Shown piece by piece: positions 1 to 6,117 of a stretch of DNA of 6,526 nt. The DNA is from Comamonadaceae bacterium (lineage in GTDB: Bacteria; Pseudomonadota; Gammaproteobacteria; Burkholderiales; Burkholderiaceae), in assembly GCA_947484245.1 (NCBI GenBank), contig CANKOT010000127.1, positions 1 through 6,526 of the forward strand, read 5' to 3'. A program made the position numbers and the translations under genes. The notes beneath the pieces were generated by a model, which saw only the letters and a list, made by a program, of their open reading frames with translations, was not told where the DNA came from and did not search any database. Every line of letters begins with the position of its first letter. The first letter of the stretch is position 1.

Positions 1-1
1 A

Positions 2-289
2 GCTGTCAGAGAAGAGCGTCGCTCACGCTTTATGCAAGTGGCCGAGGAAGTCTCTGTCCAGCGTTTGCAGCAGCGCATCGGCGCCACCATGCAAGTGTTG
101 GTCGATTCCGCCACAGCCATGGGCAAAAAGGGCGGCATTGGCAGAACCTATGCCGATGCGCCCGAAATAGATGGGGTGGTGAAGTTGCTGCCGCCCGAGA
201 AGATCAGCAAGACCTACAAGGTTGGTGAGTTCACACGTGCACGAATTGTGGGCGTGGATGGTCACGATCTTGTCGCTTTGCCTGTCTAA
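2..289 (+). CDS. rimO: Ribosomal protein S12 methylthiotransferase RimO, C-terminal part (5' end outside window)
   Basis: This is the last 95 codons of a frame open from the window edge, ending in TAA at 287-289. RimO is a radical-SAM enzyme with two iron-sulfur clusters that adds a methylthio group to the conserved aspartate of ribosomal protein S12. The catalytic cysteine motifs lie upstream of the window and cannot be checked. What is visible is the linker helix ([15 protein letters not shown]) followed by the TRAM RNA/protein-binding domain, with the family's characteristic [17 protein letters not shown] stretch and the closing [16 protein letters not shown] segment. The related tRNA enzyme MiaB has a different C-terminal sequence, and the ADAPEIDG signature favours RimO. 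The stop is followed by a weak AT-rich stem (TGCATT 292-297, AATGCA 302-307, loop TTGA) that could serve as a poor terminator. The next gene on this strand is rnr, 184 bp downstream. Confidence 0.9.
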   Translation, partial: AVREERRSRFMQVAEEVSVQRLQQRIGATMQVLVDSATAMGKKGGIGRTYADAPEIDGVVKLLPPEKISKTYKVGEFTRARIVGVDGHDLVALPV

Positions 290-330
290 AATGCATTTTG
301 AAATGCACTTAAATTTGAAAAACAGACTCG

Positions 331-358
331 AAAAAAAAGCTGCCATGTTTGCAGCTTT
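331..358 (-). terminator. Rho-independent terminator of tRNA-Leu
   Basis: Read on the minus strand, an 8-bp stem (AAAGCTGC, loop AAACATG, GCAGCTTT) runs directly into a tract of eight T residues (331-338). It begins 9 nt past the encoded CCA end of the tRNA-Leu gene, which is the expected place for its terminator. On the plus strand the same hairpin is followed only by GATTAAAC, so it would be a weak terminator for rimO and may let rimO transcripts read on towards rnr. Confidence 0.8.
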
Positions 359-367
359 GATTAAACT

Positions 368-452
<85 letters not shown>

Positions 453-472
453 TCTCAGGACAAGATCAAAGG

Positions 473-478
473 ATTGTA
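473..478 (-). promoter_or_regulatory. Possible -10 element of the tRNA-Leu promoter
   Basis: On the minus strand TACAAT (5 of 6 matches to TATAAT) lies 20 nt before the mature tRNA 5' end, giving a short leader of about 13 nt for RNase P to remove. No good -35 hexamer is seen at 16-18 nt; the closest, TTGGCT (497-492), is only 13 nt away. The element overlaps the TTG start codon of rnr. The call rests on position and one hexamer. Confidence 0.4.
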
Positions 479-2762
479 TATCAAAAAAATTAGCCAACCC
501 TCTGGAGTCCTCGATGAAATCGAGGGCAGTGTGCAAGGCCATCGCGATGGTCATGGCTTCCTCATTCGTGACGATGGCGACGGCGATATTTTTTTACCGC
601 CCAACGAAATGCGTGCGGTGTTGCACAAAGATCGTGTCAAGGTTCGCATTGTTAGGCAAGATCGCAAAGGTAGGCCAGAAGGCCGCGTGGTTGAAATCAT
701 TGAGCGACCTGCGCATCCCATCATTGGCCGTTTGTTGAACGAAGGTGGCATCTGGATTGTTGCGCCTGAGGACAAGCGCTACGGCCAAGACATTCTGATT
801 CCCAAAGTGGGCATTGGCGTAGGCAAGCCTGGCCAAGTGGTGGTGGTTGAACTCACTGAGCCACCCGCATTGTTTGGCCAACCTGTGGGCCGCGTCAAAG
901 AAGTGCTGGGCGAAATTGACGATCCTGGCATGGAGATTGACATTGCCGTTCGCAAGTACAGTGTGCCGCACGAATTTTCTGCAGCTTGTTTGGAATTGGC
1001 GCGCGAGTTGCCCGACAAAGTGCGTCCGCAAGATACCAAAGACAGAATTGATTTAACCGATATTCCCTTGGTCACCATCGATGGCGAAGATGCTCGCGAT
1101 TTTGATGATGCGGTGTATTGCGAGCCCGCCAAAATTGGCAAGGCCAAAGGCTGGCGCCTGTTGGTGGCCATTGCCGATGTGAGCAACTATGTTCAAACGG
1201 GCAGCGCCATCGACATCGATGCCTATGACCGCGCTACCAGCGTGTACTTTCCACGCCGTGTCATTCCCATGTTGCCTGAAAAACTCTCTAACGGATTGTG
1301 TTCGCTCAATCCTGAAGTGGAGCGCTTGTGCATGGTGTGTGACATGCTCATTACTGCCAAAGGCGACATTCACGCCTATCAGTTTTATCCCGCAGTGATG
1401 TACAGCCATGCGCGCTTTACCTACACCGAAGTGGCTGCTATTTTGGCCAACACGCGCGGCCCCGAAGCCATCAAGCGCAAAGTACGTGTCAATGATTTGC
1501 TGAACTTGCACGATGTTTATCGCGCATTGTTGGCATCGCGCGCAGTTCGCGGTGCTGTCGATTTTGAAACCACTGAAACCCAAATCATTTGCGATGACAA
1601 CGGCCGCATCGAAAAAATTGTGCCGCGTGTTCGCACGGAAGCTCACCGCCTCATCGAAGAAGCCATGCTGGCCGCCAACGTCTGCAGTGCCGACTTTATT
1701 CAAAACAGCAAGCACCCCGGTTTGTTCCGCGTCCACGAAGGACCCACGCCCGAGAAGAAAGATTTGCTGCGCAATTACTTAAAGTCTTTGGGTTTGCCTT
1801 ACACCGTGAGCGACGAGCCCAAGCCCAGTGAGTTTCAGCGCATAGCGCAGGCCACCAAAGAACGGCCTGACGCTCAGCAAATTCACACCATGTTGCTGCG
1901 CTCGATGCAACAAGCCATTTACACGCCCATCAACAGCGGTCACTTTGGCTTGGCGTATGAGGCTTATACGCACTTCACCAGCCCCATTCGCCGTTACCCC
2001 GACTTGTTGGTTCACCGCGTCATCAAAGCCATCTTGGCGCACAAAAAATACCAGCTGCCCGCCTTGCCCTTGCCGGGTGAAGCGCACGCCAAGTTGGCCA
2101 AGCGTTTGCAGAAAAACAAAGCGGGCGCGCAGATGGACGATGCACCGCGCATCAAAATGTCACCCGCCGAACAGCAAGCTTGGGAAGCTGCCGGTTTGCA
2201 TTGCAGTGCCAATGAGCGACGCGCCGATGAAGCCAGCCGAGATGTCGAGGCATGGCTTAAATGCAAATACATGCGTGAGCATTTAGGTGAAGAGTATTCT
2301 GGCGTGGTCACCTCGGCCACAAGCTTCGGAATTTTTGTCACCCTGGACACTTTGTATGTGGAGGGCTTGGTGCACATCACCGAGTTGGGCGGTGAGTATT
2401 TCCGCTTTGATGAAGCACGCCAAGAATTGCGCGGCGAGAGAACTGGTATTCGCTATGCCATTGGCACGCGCGTGCAAATTCAAGTCAGCCGTGTCGATTT
2501 GGATGGCCGCAAAATTGATTTTCGTTTGGTCAATCCCGCTGAGGAGTTTAGTGCACGACAAATCCGAGACAAAGGCATGTCTAAGTCTGGCGCTGAAGGA
2601 ACTAATGGCGCTAAAGGCAAACCCAAGTCTCGCCCCTTCAATGCCAGAAAAATGGACGGCATGGGTTCACCCAGCCGACATGGCAAATCGGGCCCTGCCG
2701 GAGCACCGCCTAAACCGGCTGGCAAGAAAAAATCGAGCCAAGCACGCAAATCTCGCCGTTGA
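474..2762 (+). CDS. rnr: Ribonuclease R (RNB-family 3'-5' exoribonuclease)
   Basis: This 762-residue protein is a hydrolytic 3'-5' exonuclease that degrades structured RNA, including rRNA and mRNA on stalled ribosomes together with tmRNA-SmpB. Cold-shock domains CSD1 (about 18-65, GSVQGHRDGHGF) and CSD2 (about 75-150) lead into the RNB domain. There the metal-binding motif DGEDARDFDDAV supplies D203, D209 and D211, matching E. coli D272, D278 and D280. Y258 in TSVYFP matches the RNA-stacking Y324, and HFTSPIRRYPDL covers 500-511. An S1 domain (about 605-686) and a basic Lys/Arg-rich tail (687-762) follow. The N-terminal winged-helix domain of E. coli RNase R is absent and cannot lie upstream, because the frame is closed by TAG at 423 and the tRNA gene ends at 452. 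TTG at 474 is the only standard start upstream of CSD1, but AAAGGA (468-473) abuts it with no spacer. GTG at 531, with GAGGG 4 nt upstream, is an alternative that would cut into CSD1. The segment 522-575 between the RNB core and S1 domain appears about 25 residues longer than in E. coli. Confidence 0.95.
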   Translation: MYIKKISQPSGVLDEIEGSVQGHRDGHGFLIRDDGDGDIFLPPNEMRAVLHKDRVKVRIVRQDRKGRPEGRVVEIIERPAHPIIGRLLNEGGIWIVAPEDKRYGQDILIPKVGIGVGKPGQVVVVELTEPPALFGQPVGRVKEVLGEIDDPGMEIDIAVRKYSVPHEFSAACLELARELPDKVRPQDTKDRIDLTDIPLVTIDGEDARDFDDAVYCEPAKIGKAKGWRLLVAIADVSNYVQTGSAIDIDAYDRATSVYFPRRVIPMLPEKLSNGLCSLNPEVERLCMVCDMLITAKGDIHAYQFYPAVMYSHARFTYTEVAAILANTRGPEAIKRKVRVNDLLNLHDVYRALLASRAVRGAVDFETTETQIICDDNGRIEKIVPRVRTEAHRLIEEAMLAANVCSADFIQNSKHPGLFRVHEGPTPEKKDLLRNYLKSLGLPYTVSDEPKPSEFQRIAQATKERPDAQQIHTMLLRSMQQAIYTPINSGHFGLAYEAYTHFTSPIRRYPDLLVHRVIKAILAHKKYQLPALPLPGEAHAKLAKRLQKNKAGAQMDDAPRIKMSPAEQQAWEAAGLHCSANERRADEASRDVEAWLKCKYMREHLGEEYSGVVTSATSFGIFVTLDTLYVEGLVHITELGGEYFRFDEARQELRGERTGIRYAIGTRVQIQVSRVDLDGRKIDFRLVNPAEEFSARQIRDKGMSKSGAEGTNGAKGKPKSRPFNARKMDGMGSPSRHGKSGPAGAPPKPAGKKKSSQARKSRR
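507..527 (+). promoter_or_regulatory. 9-bp stem-loop in the first codons of rnr
   Basis: Bases 507-515 (GTCCTCGAT) pair with 519-527 (ATCGAGGGC) around a GAA triloop, with one G-U pair at the second position. The hairpin begins 33 nt after the TTG start and covers the GAGGG (522-526) that would serve the alternative GTG start at 531. No T tract follows, so it is not a terminator. It could set translation efficiency or be a site of feedback by RNases; that role is inference. Confidence 0.5.
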
Positions 2763-2831
2763 ATTGGCTGACGTCCGTGCGACAGCCATTCACAACCCAT
2801 TCATGACTTTTTTATTCAGGAGACAACTCGC

Positions 2832-3596
2832 ATGACACAAAGTTCCAAAATTGCCATCGTCACAGGCGCAGGTTCAGGTATTGGCAAAGCCACCGCATTG
2901 GCCTTGTTGAACGCGGGCTGGTCTGTTGTCTTGGCAGGCCGACGTGCGGCCAATTTGGAAGAAGTCGCGGCTGAGGCCAAGGCCATCAACCCCAATTTCA
3001 AAGTGCTAGCGGTGCCAACCGATGTCACCCAAGAAGACTCTGTGGCCAACTTGTTTGCACAGTGCGTCAAAACATTTGGCCGTGTGGATTTGCTGTTCAA
3101 CAATGCAGGGGTGAGCACACCCGCCATTCCTTTGCCTGAACTTAGTTTGGAAATGTGGAAGGGTGTGGTCGATACCAACCTCACCGGCATGTTCTTGTGC
3201 ATTCGCGAAGCCTTCCGTGTGATGAAAGACCAAAAGCCCATGGGCGGCCGCATCATCAACAACGGCTCAATTTCGGCCACCACACCCCGTCCCTTTTCAA
3301 TTGCCTACACATCGACCAAGCATGCTGTCTCAGGCTTAACCAAAACCGCGTCCTTAGATGGCCGTCAGTACGACATTGCTGTGGGTCAAATTGATGTGGG
3401 CAATGCCGCAACCCCCATGGCCATGAAGATGGCCAAAGGCGTGCCGCAAGCCAATCTCGAAATCAAAGCAGAGCCCTTGATGGATGTGGCCTTGGTGGGA
3501 GGCTCTGTGGTTTACATGGCCAGCTTGCCGCTAGAAGCCAACGTGATGTTCCACACCGTGATGGCCACCAAGATGCCGTTTGCGGGCCGCGGATAA
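2832..3596 (+). CDS. Short-chain dehydrogenase/reductase (classical SDR), substrate unknown
   Basis: This 254-residue protein is a soluble NAD(P)-dependent oxidoreductase of the classical SDR family, near the family's usual 250 residues. The Rossmann-fold coenzyme motif TGAGSGIG spans 11-18. R37 and R38 after the second strand (AGRR) suggest NADP(H). D64 (TDVT) fits the adenine contact, NNAG is at 90-93, and the catalytic tetrad is N116, S146, Y159 and K163 (YTSTK). The usual PG motif after the sixth strand is replaced by [11 protein letters not shown] (186-195), which I recall from a Burkholderiales SDR subgroup. ATG at 2832 is preceded by AGGAGA (2818-2823) with an 8-nt spacer, a strong Shine-Dalgarno site. 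The gene follows rnr by 69 bp with no visible terminator, so it may be cotranscribed with it. A metabolic link to rnr is not evident. The substrate cannot be read from the sequence. Confidence 0.9.
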   Translation: MTQSSKIAIVTGAGSGIGKATALALLNAGWSVVLAGRRAANLEEVAAEAKAINPNFKVLAVPTDVTQEDSVANLFAQCVKTFGRVDLLFNNAGVSTPAIPLPELSLEMWKGVVDTNLTGMFLCIREAFRVMKDQKPMGGRIINNGSISATTPRPFSIAYTSTKHAVSGLTKTASLDGRQYDIAVGQIDVGNAATPMAMKMAKGVPQANLEIKAEPLMDVALVGGSVVYMASLPLEANVMFHTVMATKMPFAGRG

Positions 3597-3605
3597 GTTC
3601 TGCCA

Positions 3606-3632
3606 GCTTGCCTGCCGTCAAGGTGGGCAAGC
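3606..3632. terminator. Strong stem-loop between convergent genes, possible terminator without T tract
   Basis: GCTTGCCTGCC (3606-3616) pairs with GGTGGGCAAGC (3622-3632) around a GTCAA loop: 11 bp including two G-U pairs. It lies 10 nt after the stop of the dehydrogenase gene and 22 nt beyond the stop of the amidase gene. Neither strand has a T run directly after the stem. The nearest, TTTTTT at 3649-3654, is 16 nt away on the plus strand. It may end both transcripts inefficiently or protect their 3' ends from exonucleases. Confidence 0.4.
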
Positions 3633-3653
3633 GTGCATAGCCAGTTGATTTTT

Positions 3654-5009
3654 TCAAGCAGGCCTCAAAGCCGATTCAATGGCCAAAGAAATGTTCAGAA
3701 CCTGGTCATCCTTCATGGGGCCTTGCCAAATCATCAAGCTGGTGGGCAATTCACCCGCATGGTGCATTGGCAAGGACAGCGCACAACCGTCCAACATGTT
3801 GACCACGCTGGTGTTGCGCAGCAGCAAGCCATTGGCTTTGAAAAATACCTCGTCTCTTTCAGCACCCGGTGCAACACTTTCAAGGCTTGGTCCTTCGATG
3901 GGTGCCGTGGGGGACAGTGCGGCATCGTACTGATTCAACTGGGCTTGCATTTTGGCAATCCAAGCGGCTCTGCCAACTTGTAAATCCAAATACTCATGCG
4001 CCATGATGCTGGCGCCCCGCAAGATACGCGCGGCTACACGGGGGTCGTATTGTGCTTGGCTTTGAGCCAATAAGTGTCGGTGCCAGGTGTAGCTTTCTGC
4101 CGCACTGAAGTTGGCCGTCATCAAGAGCCCAGCCAATTCGTTGATCTCTTGGAGGGGTATTTCAATCAGTTGCGCGCCAGCCTTCGAAAGCCGTGACAGG
4201 CTTCGTTCCCAGGCGCTTTGAACGCCGGCAGTCATGCCATCCAACATCAACTGGGTTGGAACTGCCAAGCGGTAGCTTGAAAGAGGTCGAGACGACCGAG
4301 AGACCTTCCTGCTGGCCAAAATCTCATGGGTCAAAATGGCGTCGCGCACACTTCGGGTCATGGCGCAAACGGTGTCCATGGTGGTCGACAAAGGCAATGC
4401 GCCTTGGGTTGGCACAAGGCGGGCTGTATTTTTAAATCCCACAATGCCATTCAGGGCGGCAGGTATGCGAATGGAGCCGCCCGTGTCGGAGCCGAGGCCC
4501 ATAAAGGCAGCGCCCGTGGACACCGAAACAGCAGCGCCAGAAGAAGAGCCACCAGGCACATGGCCTTGACCGTTGCTCAAGACCGCTTTGTCGGCAACGG
4601 CATCCCAGGCGGCCGGTGTGCCGTAATGCGGGTTGTTGCCCATCCCTGAAAAAGCAAACTCCACCATGTTGGTTCGCCCCAAAAAGGCGCCTCCGGCATG
4701 CTTCAAGCGGGCCACGGCGGGGCAATCGGCCTGGGCAGCTGGCGCACCTCGGAGAACCGTCGAGCCAGCCAAGGTGGGGCTGCCCGCCACGTCAAACAAG
4801 TCTTTGACCGAAAAAGCAAGGCCTTTGAGGGGAGCGTTGAGCAAGCTTGGCTCCCCCAAATAGTCGGGCGGCTGAGCTGGCTCAAGGGCCATGAACACCT
4901 TGTCGCAGGCTGAAGATCTGGCCAATTCTTGGCTTCGTTGCCATTCGGCCAATGGGCTGGTCTTTTGTTGAGCGAGTGCTTCCAGGGTGGCAATCAGGTC
5001 TTGGCGCAT
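3654..5009 (-). CDS. Amidase-signature family hydrolase, substrate unknown
   Basis: From ATG at 5009 this is a 451-residue protein of the amidase-signature family, which hydrolyses amide bonds with a Ser-cisSer-Lys triad. Numbered from that ATG, K69 lies in FSVKDLFDVAG, the cis-serine is probably S155 in PGGSSSG (153-158), and the nucleophile S179 is in GSDTGGSIRIPA. All three are present, so the enzyme should be active. The signature domain is complete and no signal peptide is seen, suggesting a cytoplasmic enzyme. A TTG 66 nt upstream (5075) would add 22 residues rich in Pro and Ser that look like untranslated leader, and it would nearly reach the rpsB -10 element, so ATG is preferred. Neither start has a clear Shine-Dalgarno site; a C-rich run (CCCCCC) precedes the ATG. 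It resembles GatA in fold, but no gatB or gatC is nearby and the C-terminal half is not clearly GatA-like. The gene is convergent with the dehydrogenase and divergent from rpsB. Confidence 0.85.
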   Translation of the reverse strand: MRQDLIATLEALAQQKTSPLAEWQRSQELARSSACDKVFMALEPAQPPDYLGEPSLLNAPLKGLAFSVKDLFDVAGSPTLAGSTVLRGAPAAQADCPAVARLKHAGGAFLGRTNMVEFAFSGMGNNPHYGTPAAWDAVADKAVLSNGQGHVPGGSSSGAAVSVSTGAAFMGLGSDTGGSIRIPAALNGIVGFKNTARLVPTQGALPLSTTMDTVCAMTRSVRDAILTHEILASRKVSRSSRPLSSYRLAVPTQLMLDGMTAGVQSAWERSLSRLSKAGAQLIEIPLQEINELAGLLMTANFSAAESYTWHRHLLAQSQAQYDPRVAARILRGASIMAHEYLDLQVGRAAWIAKMQAQLNQYDAALSPTAPIEGPSLESVAPGAERDEVFFKANGLLLRNTSVVNMLDGCALSLPMHHAGELPTSLMIWQGPMKDDQVLNISLAIESALRPA

Positions 5010-5082
5010 GGTTTGTAGGGGGGATGGATGATTAAAGAGTGTAGAAGGAGCGGGGCTGGGCAGGGAAAAGCGCAATATGGGA

Positions 5083-5091
5083 TGCTATACT
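5083..5091 (+). promoter_or_regulatory. Extended -10 promoter element for rpsB-tsf
   Basis: TGC followed by TATACT (5086-5091) gives an extended -10 motif with a 5 of 6 hexamer. The hexamer 17 nt upstream (GGGAAA) is a poor -35, as is often tolerated with an extended -10. Transcription would begin near 5098 and give a leader of about 147 nt before the rpsB ATG, a length similar to the leader of E. coli rpsB. Confidence 0.55.
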
Positions 5092-5097
5092 CGACAG

Positions 5098-5244
5098 GCT
5101 TAGCAGGAATTTCCCTGCAAGTAAATCGCAAATCGGCTCCTTCAAGGTGTTGGTTGTTTGAGAACAGCCCAGATCAATTTCAAGGCCCATCCCAAACACC
5201 CGATGTGTGAGCCGTATTTTAGACCTAACCTTTGGAGAAACAAT
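5098..5244 (+). promoter_or_regulatory. Putative structured rpsB leader
   Basis: This non-coding stretch between the proposed transcription start and the rpsB ATG contains a small hairpin (GCAGG 5103-5107, CCTGC 5114-5118). A longer-range pairing of GGTGTTGG (5146-5153) with CC/AACACC (5192-5200, one bulged A) is also possible. The 7-mer AAATCGC/AAATCGG is repeated in tandem (5123-5136). In gamma-proteobacteria S2 represses its own operon through the rpsB leader. Whether this leader works the same way is inference, since I cannot align it to the known element. Confidence 0.35.
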
Positions 5245-5997
5245 ATGTCCGTTACCATGCGCGAAATGCTGGAAGCCGGTGTGCACTTTGGCCACCAAAC
5301 CCGCTTCTGGAACCCCAAGATGTCCCCCTTCATCTTCGGTCACCGCAACAAAATTCACATCATCAACTTGGAAAAATCTTTACCGATGTTCCAAGACGCA
5401 TTGAAGTTCGTCAAACAACTCTCTGCAAATCGCGGCAACATCCTCATGGTGGGCACCAAGCGTCAAGCCCGTGACACCGTGGCTGCTGAAGCTCAGCGCG
5501 CTGGCGTACCTTACGTTGACCAACGCTGGTTGGGCGGCATGCTCACCAACTTCAAAACCGTCAAGACTTCCATCAAGCGCTTGAAGGACATGAAAGCGCA
5601 ACAAGAAGTCGGCCTCGACACTTTGAGCAAAAAAGAACAACTCATGTTCAAACGTGAAATCGAAAAGCTTGAAAAAGACATCGGTGGCATTCAAGACATG
5701 GCCGTATTGCCAGACGCCATCTTCGTGATTGATGTGGGTTACCACAAGATTGCCATCTTGGAAGCCAAGAAATTGGGCATTCCACTCATCGGCGTGGTTG
5801 ACTCCAACCACTCACCCGAAGGCATCGACTACATCATTCCAGGTAACGACGACTCTTCCAAAGCCGTTACTTTGTATGCCCGCGGCATTGCCGACGCCAT
5901 CATTGAAGGCCGTGCCAACGCCGTTCAAGACGTGGTCAATGCTGTGGCCGCCGAAGGCGCAGACGAATTCGTTGAAGTGCAAGAAGCTGCTGCTTAA
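5245..5997 (+). CDS. rpsB: 30S ribosomal protein S2
   Basis: The 250-residue S2 protein binds late to the 30S head-body junction and is required together with S1 for translation initiation. The N-terminal signature [22 protein letters not shown] (residues 5-26) is present. The family's long helical hairpin occupies about 105-155 ([13 protein letters not shown] to [13 protein letters not shown]). The second signature [25 protein letters not shown] and the [20 protein letters not shown] segment are also intact. ATG at 5245 has a good Shine-Dalgarno site, GGAG (5234-5237), 7 nt upstream. A TTG further upstream at 5158 would add 29 residues absent from the family. Leucine codons are TTG 9, CTC 6, and CTG, CTT and TTA one each. 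The gene is followed by a terminator hairpin and then tsf, the usual bacterial order. Confidence 0.98.
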   Translation: MSVTMREMLEAGVHFGHQTRFWNPKMSPFIFGHRNKIHIINLEKSLPMFQDALKFVKQLSANRGNILMVGTKRQARDTVAAEAQRAGVPYVDQRWLGGMLTNFKTVKTSIKRLKDMKAQQEVGLDTLSKKEQLMFKREIEKLEKDIGGIQDMAVLPDAIFVIDVGYHKIAILEAKKLGIPLIGVVDSNHSPEGIDYIIPGNDDSSKAVTLYARGIADAIIEGRANAVQDVVNAVAAEGADEFVEVQEAAA

Positions 5998-6014
5998 TGC
6001 CCTCTCAACCTGAG

Positions 6015-6041
6015 AAAAGGGGCTTCTTGCCCCTTTTTTTT
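6015..6041 (+). terminator. Rho-independent terminator or attenuator between rpsB and tsf
   Basis: The stem AAAAGGGGC (6015-6023) and GCCCCTTTT (6029-6037) encloses the loop TTCTT and runs into a tract of eight T residues (6034-6041), 17 nt after the rpsB stop. Because tsf follows in the same direction, it likely acts as a partial terminator that lowers tsf relative to rpsB. The hairpin is directly bracketed by the 8-bp direct repeat AACCTGAG (6007-6014 and 6042-6049). Confidence 0.85.
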
Positions 6042-6049
6042 AACCTGAG

Positions 6050-6077
6050 TTGCACTGAGTTTTTATCAATTTTTAAT
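6050..6077 (+). promoter_or_regulatory. Possible internal promoter for tsf
   Basis: TTTAAT (6072-6077, 5 of 6 to consensus) follows TTGCAC (6050-6055, only the TTG matching) with a 16-nt spacer, just after the rpsB terminator and about 40 bp before the tsf start. This would let tsf be transcribed independently. AT-rich leaders often contain such matches by chance, so this is a weak call. Confidence 0.25.
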
Positions 6078-6080
6078 TAG

Positions 6081-6098
6081 TTCGAACCTCAATTCGAA
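6081..6098. repeat. TTCGAA inverted repeat in the tsf leader
   Basis: Two copies of the self-complementary hexamer TTCGAA (6081-6086 and 6093-6098) are separated by 6 nt (CCTCAA) and can form a 6-bp stem. It lies 8 nt before the tsf Shine-Dalgarno sequence and just downstream of the possible -10 element, so it could be an operator or a leader hairpin. No known factor is assigned. Confidence 0.35.
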
Positions 6099-6117
6099 GA
6101 CGAAACGGAGAAATCAA

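Noticed and set aside
1053..1736. Long minus-strand open frame (227 codons) opposite rnr
   Set aside because: It lies wholly antisense to the conserved RNB domain and reads like a reverse-frame shadow, with no recognisable family.
4326..4649. Plus-strand open frames opposite the amidase gene
   Set aside because: They overlap the catalytic core of the amidase on the other strand and show no family resemblance; they are reading shadows.
3654..5009. Amidase as GatA of the Glu-tRNA(Gln) amidotransferase
   Set aside because: The fold and triad are shared by the whole amidase-signature family, no gatB or gatC is adjacent, and the C-terminal half is not clearly GatA.
5010..5075. TTG start at 5075 for the amidase
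   Set aside because: The extra 22 residues are low in complexity and precede the family's conserved region; the ATG at 5009 is a more ordinary choice, though neither start has a clear Shine-Dalgarno site.
5158..5244. Upstream TTG start adding 29 residues to S2
   Set aside because: S2 proteins begin at the [12 protein letters not shown] segment, and the ATG at 5245 has a well-spaced GGAG.
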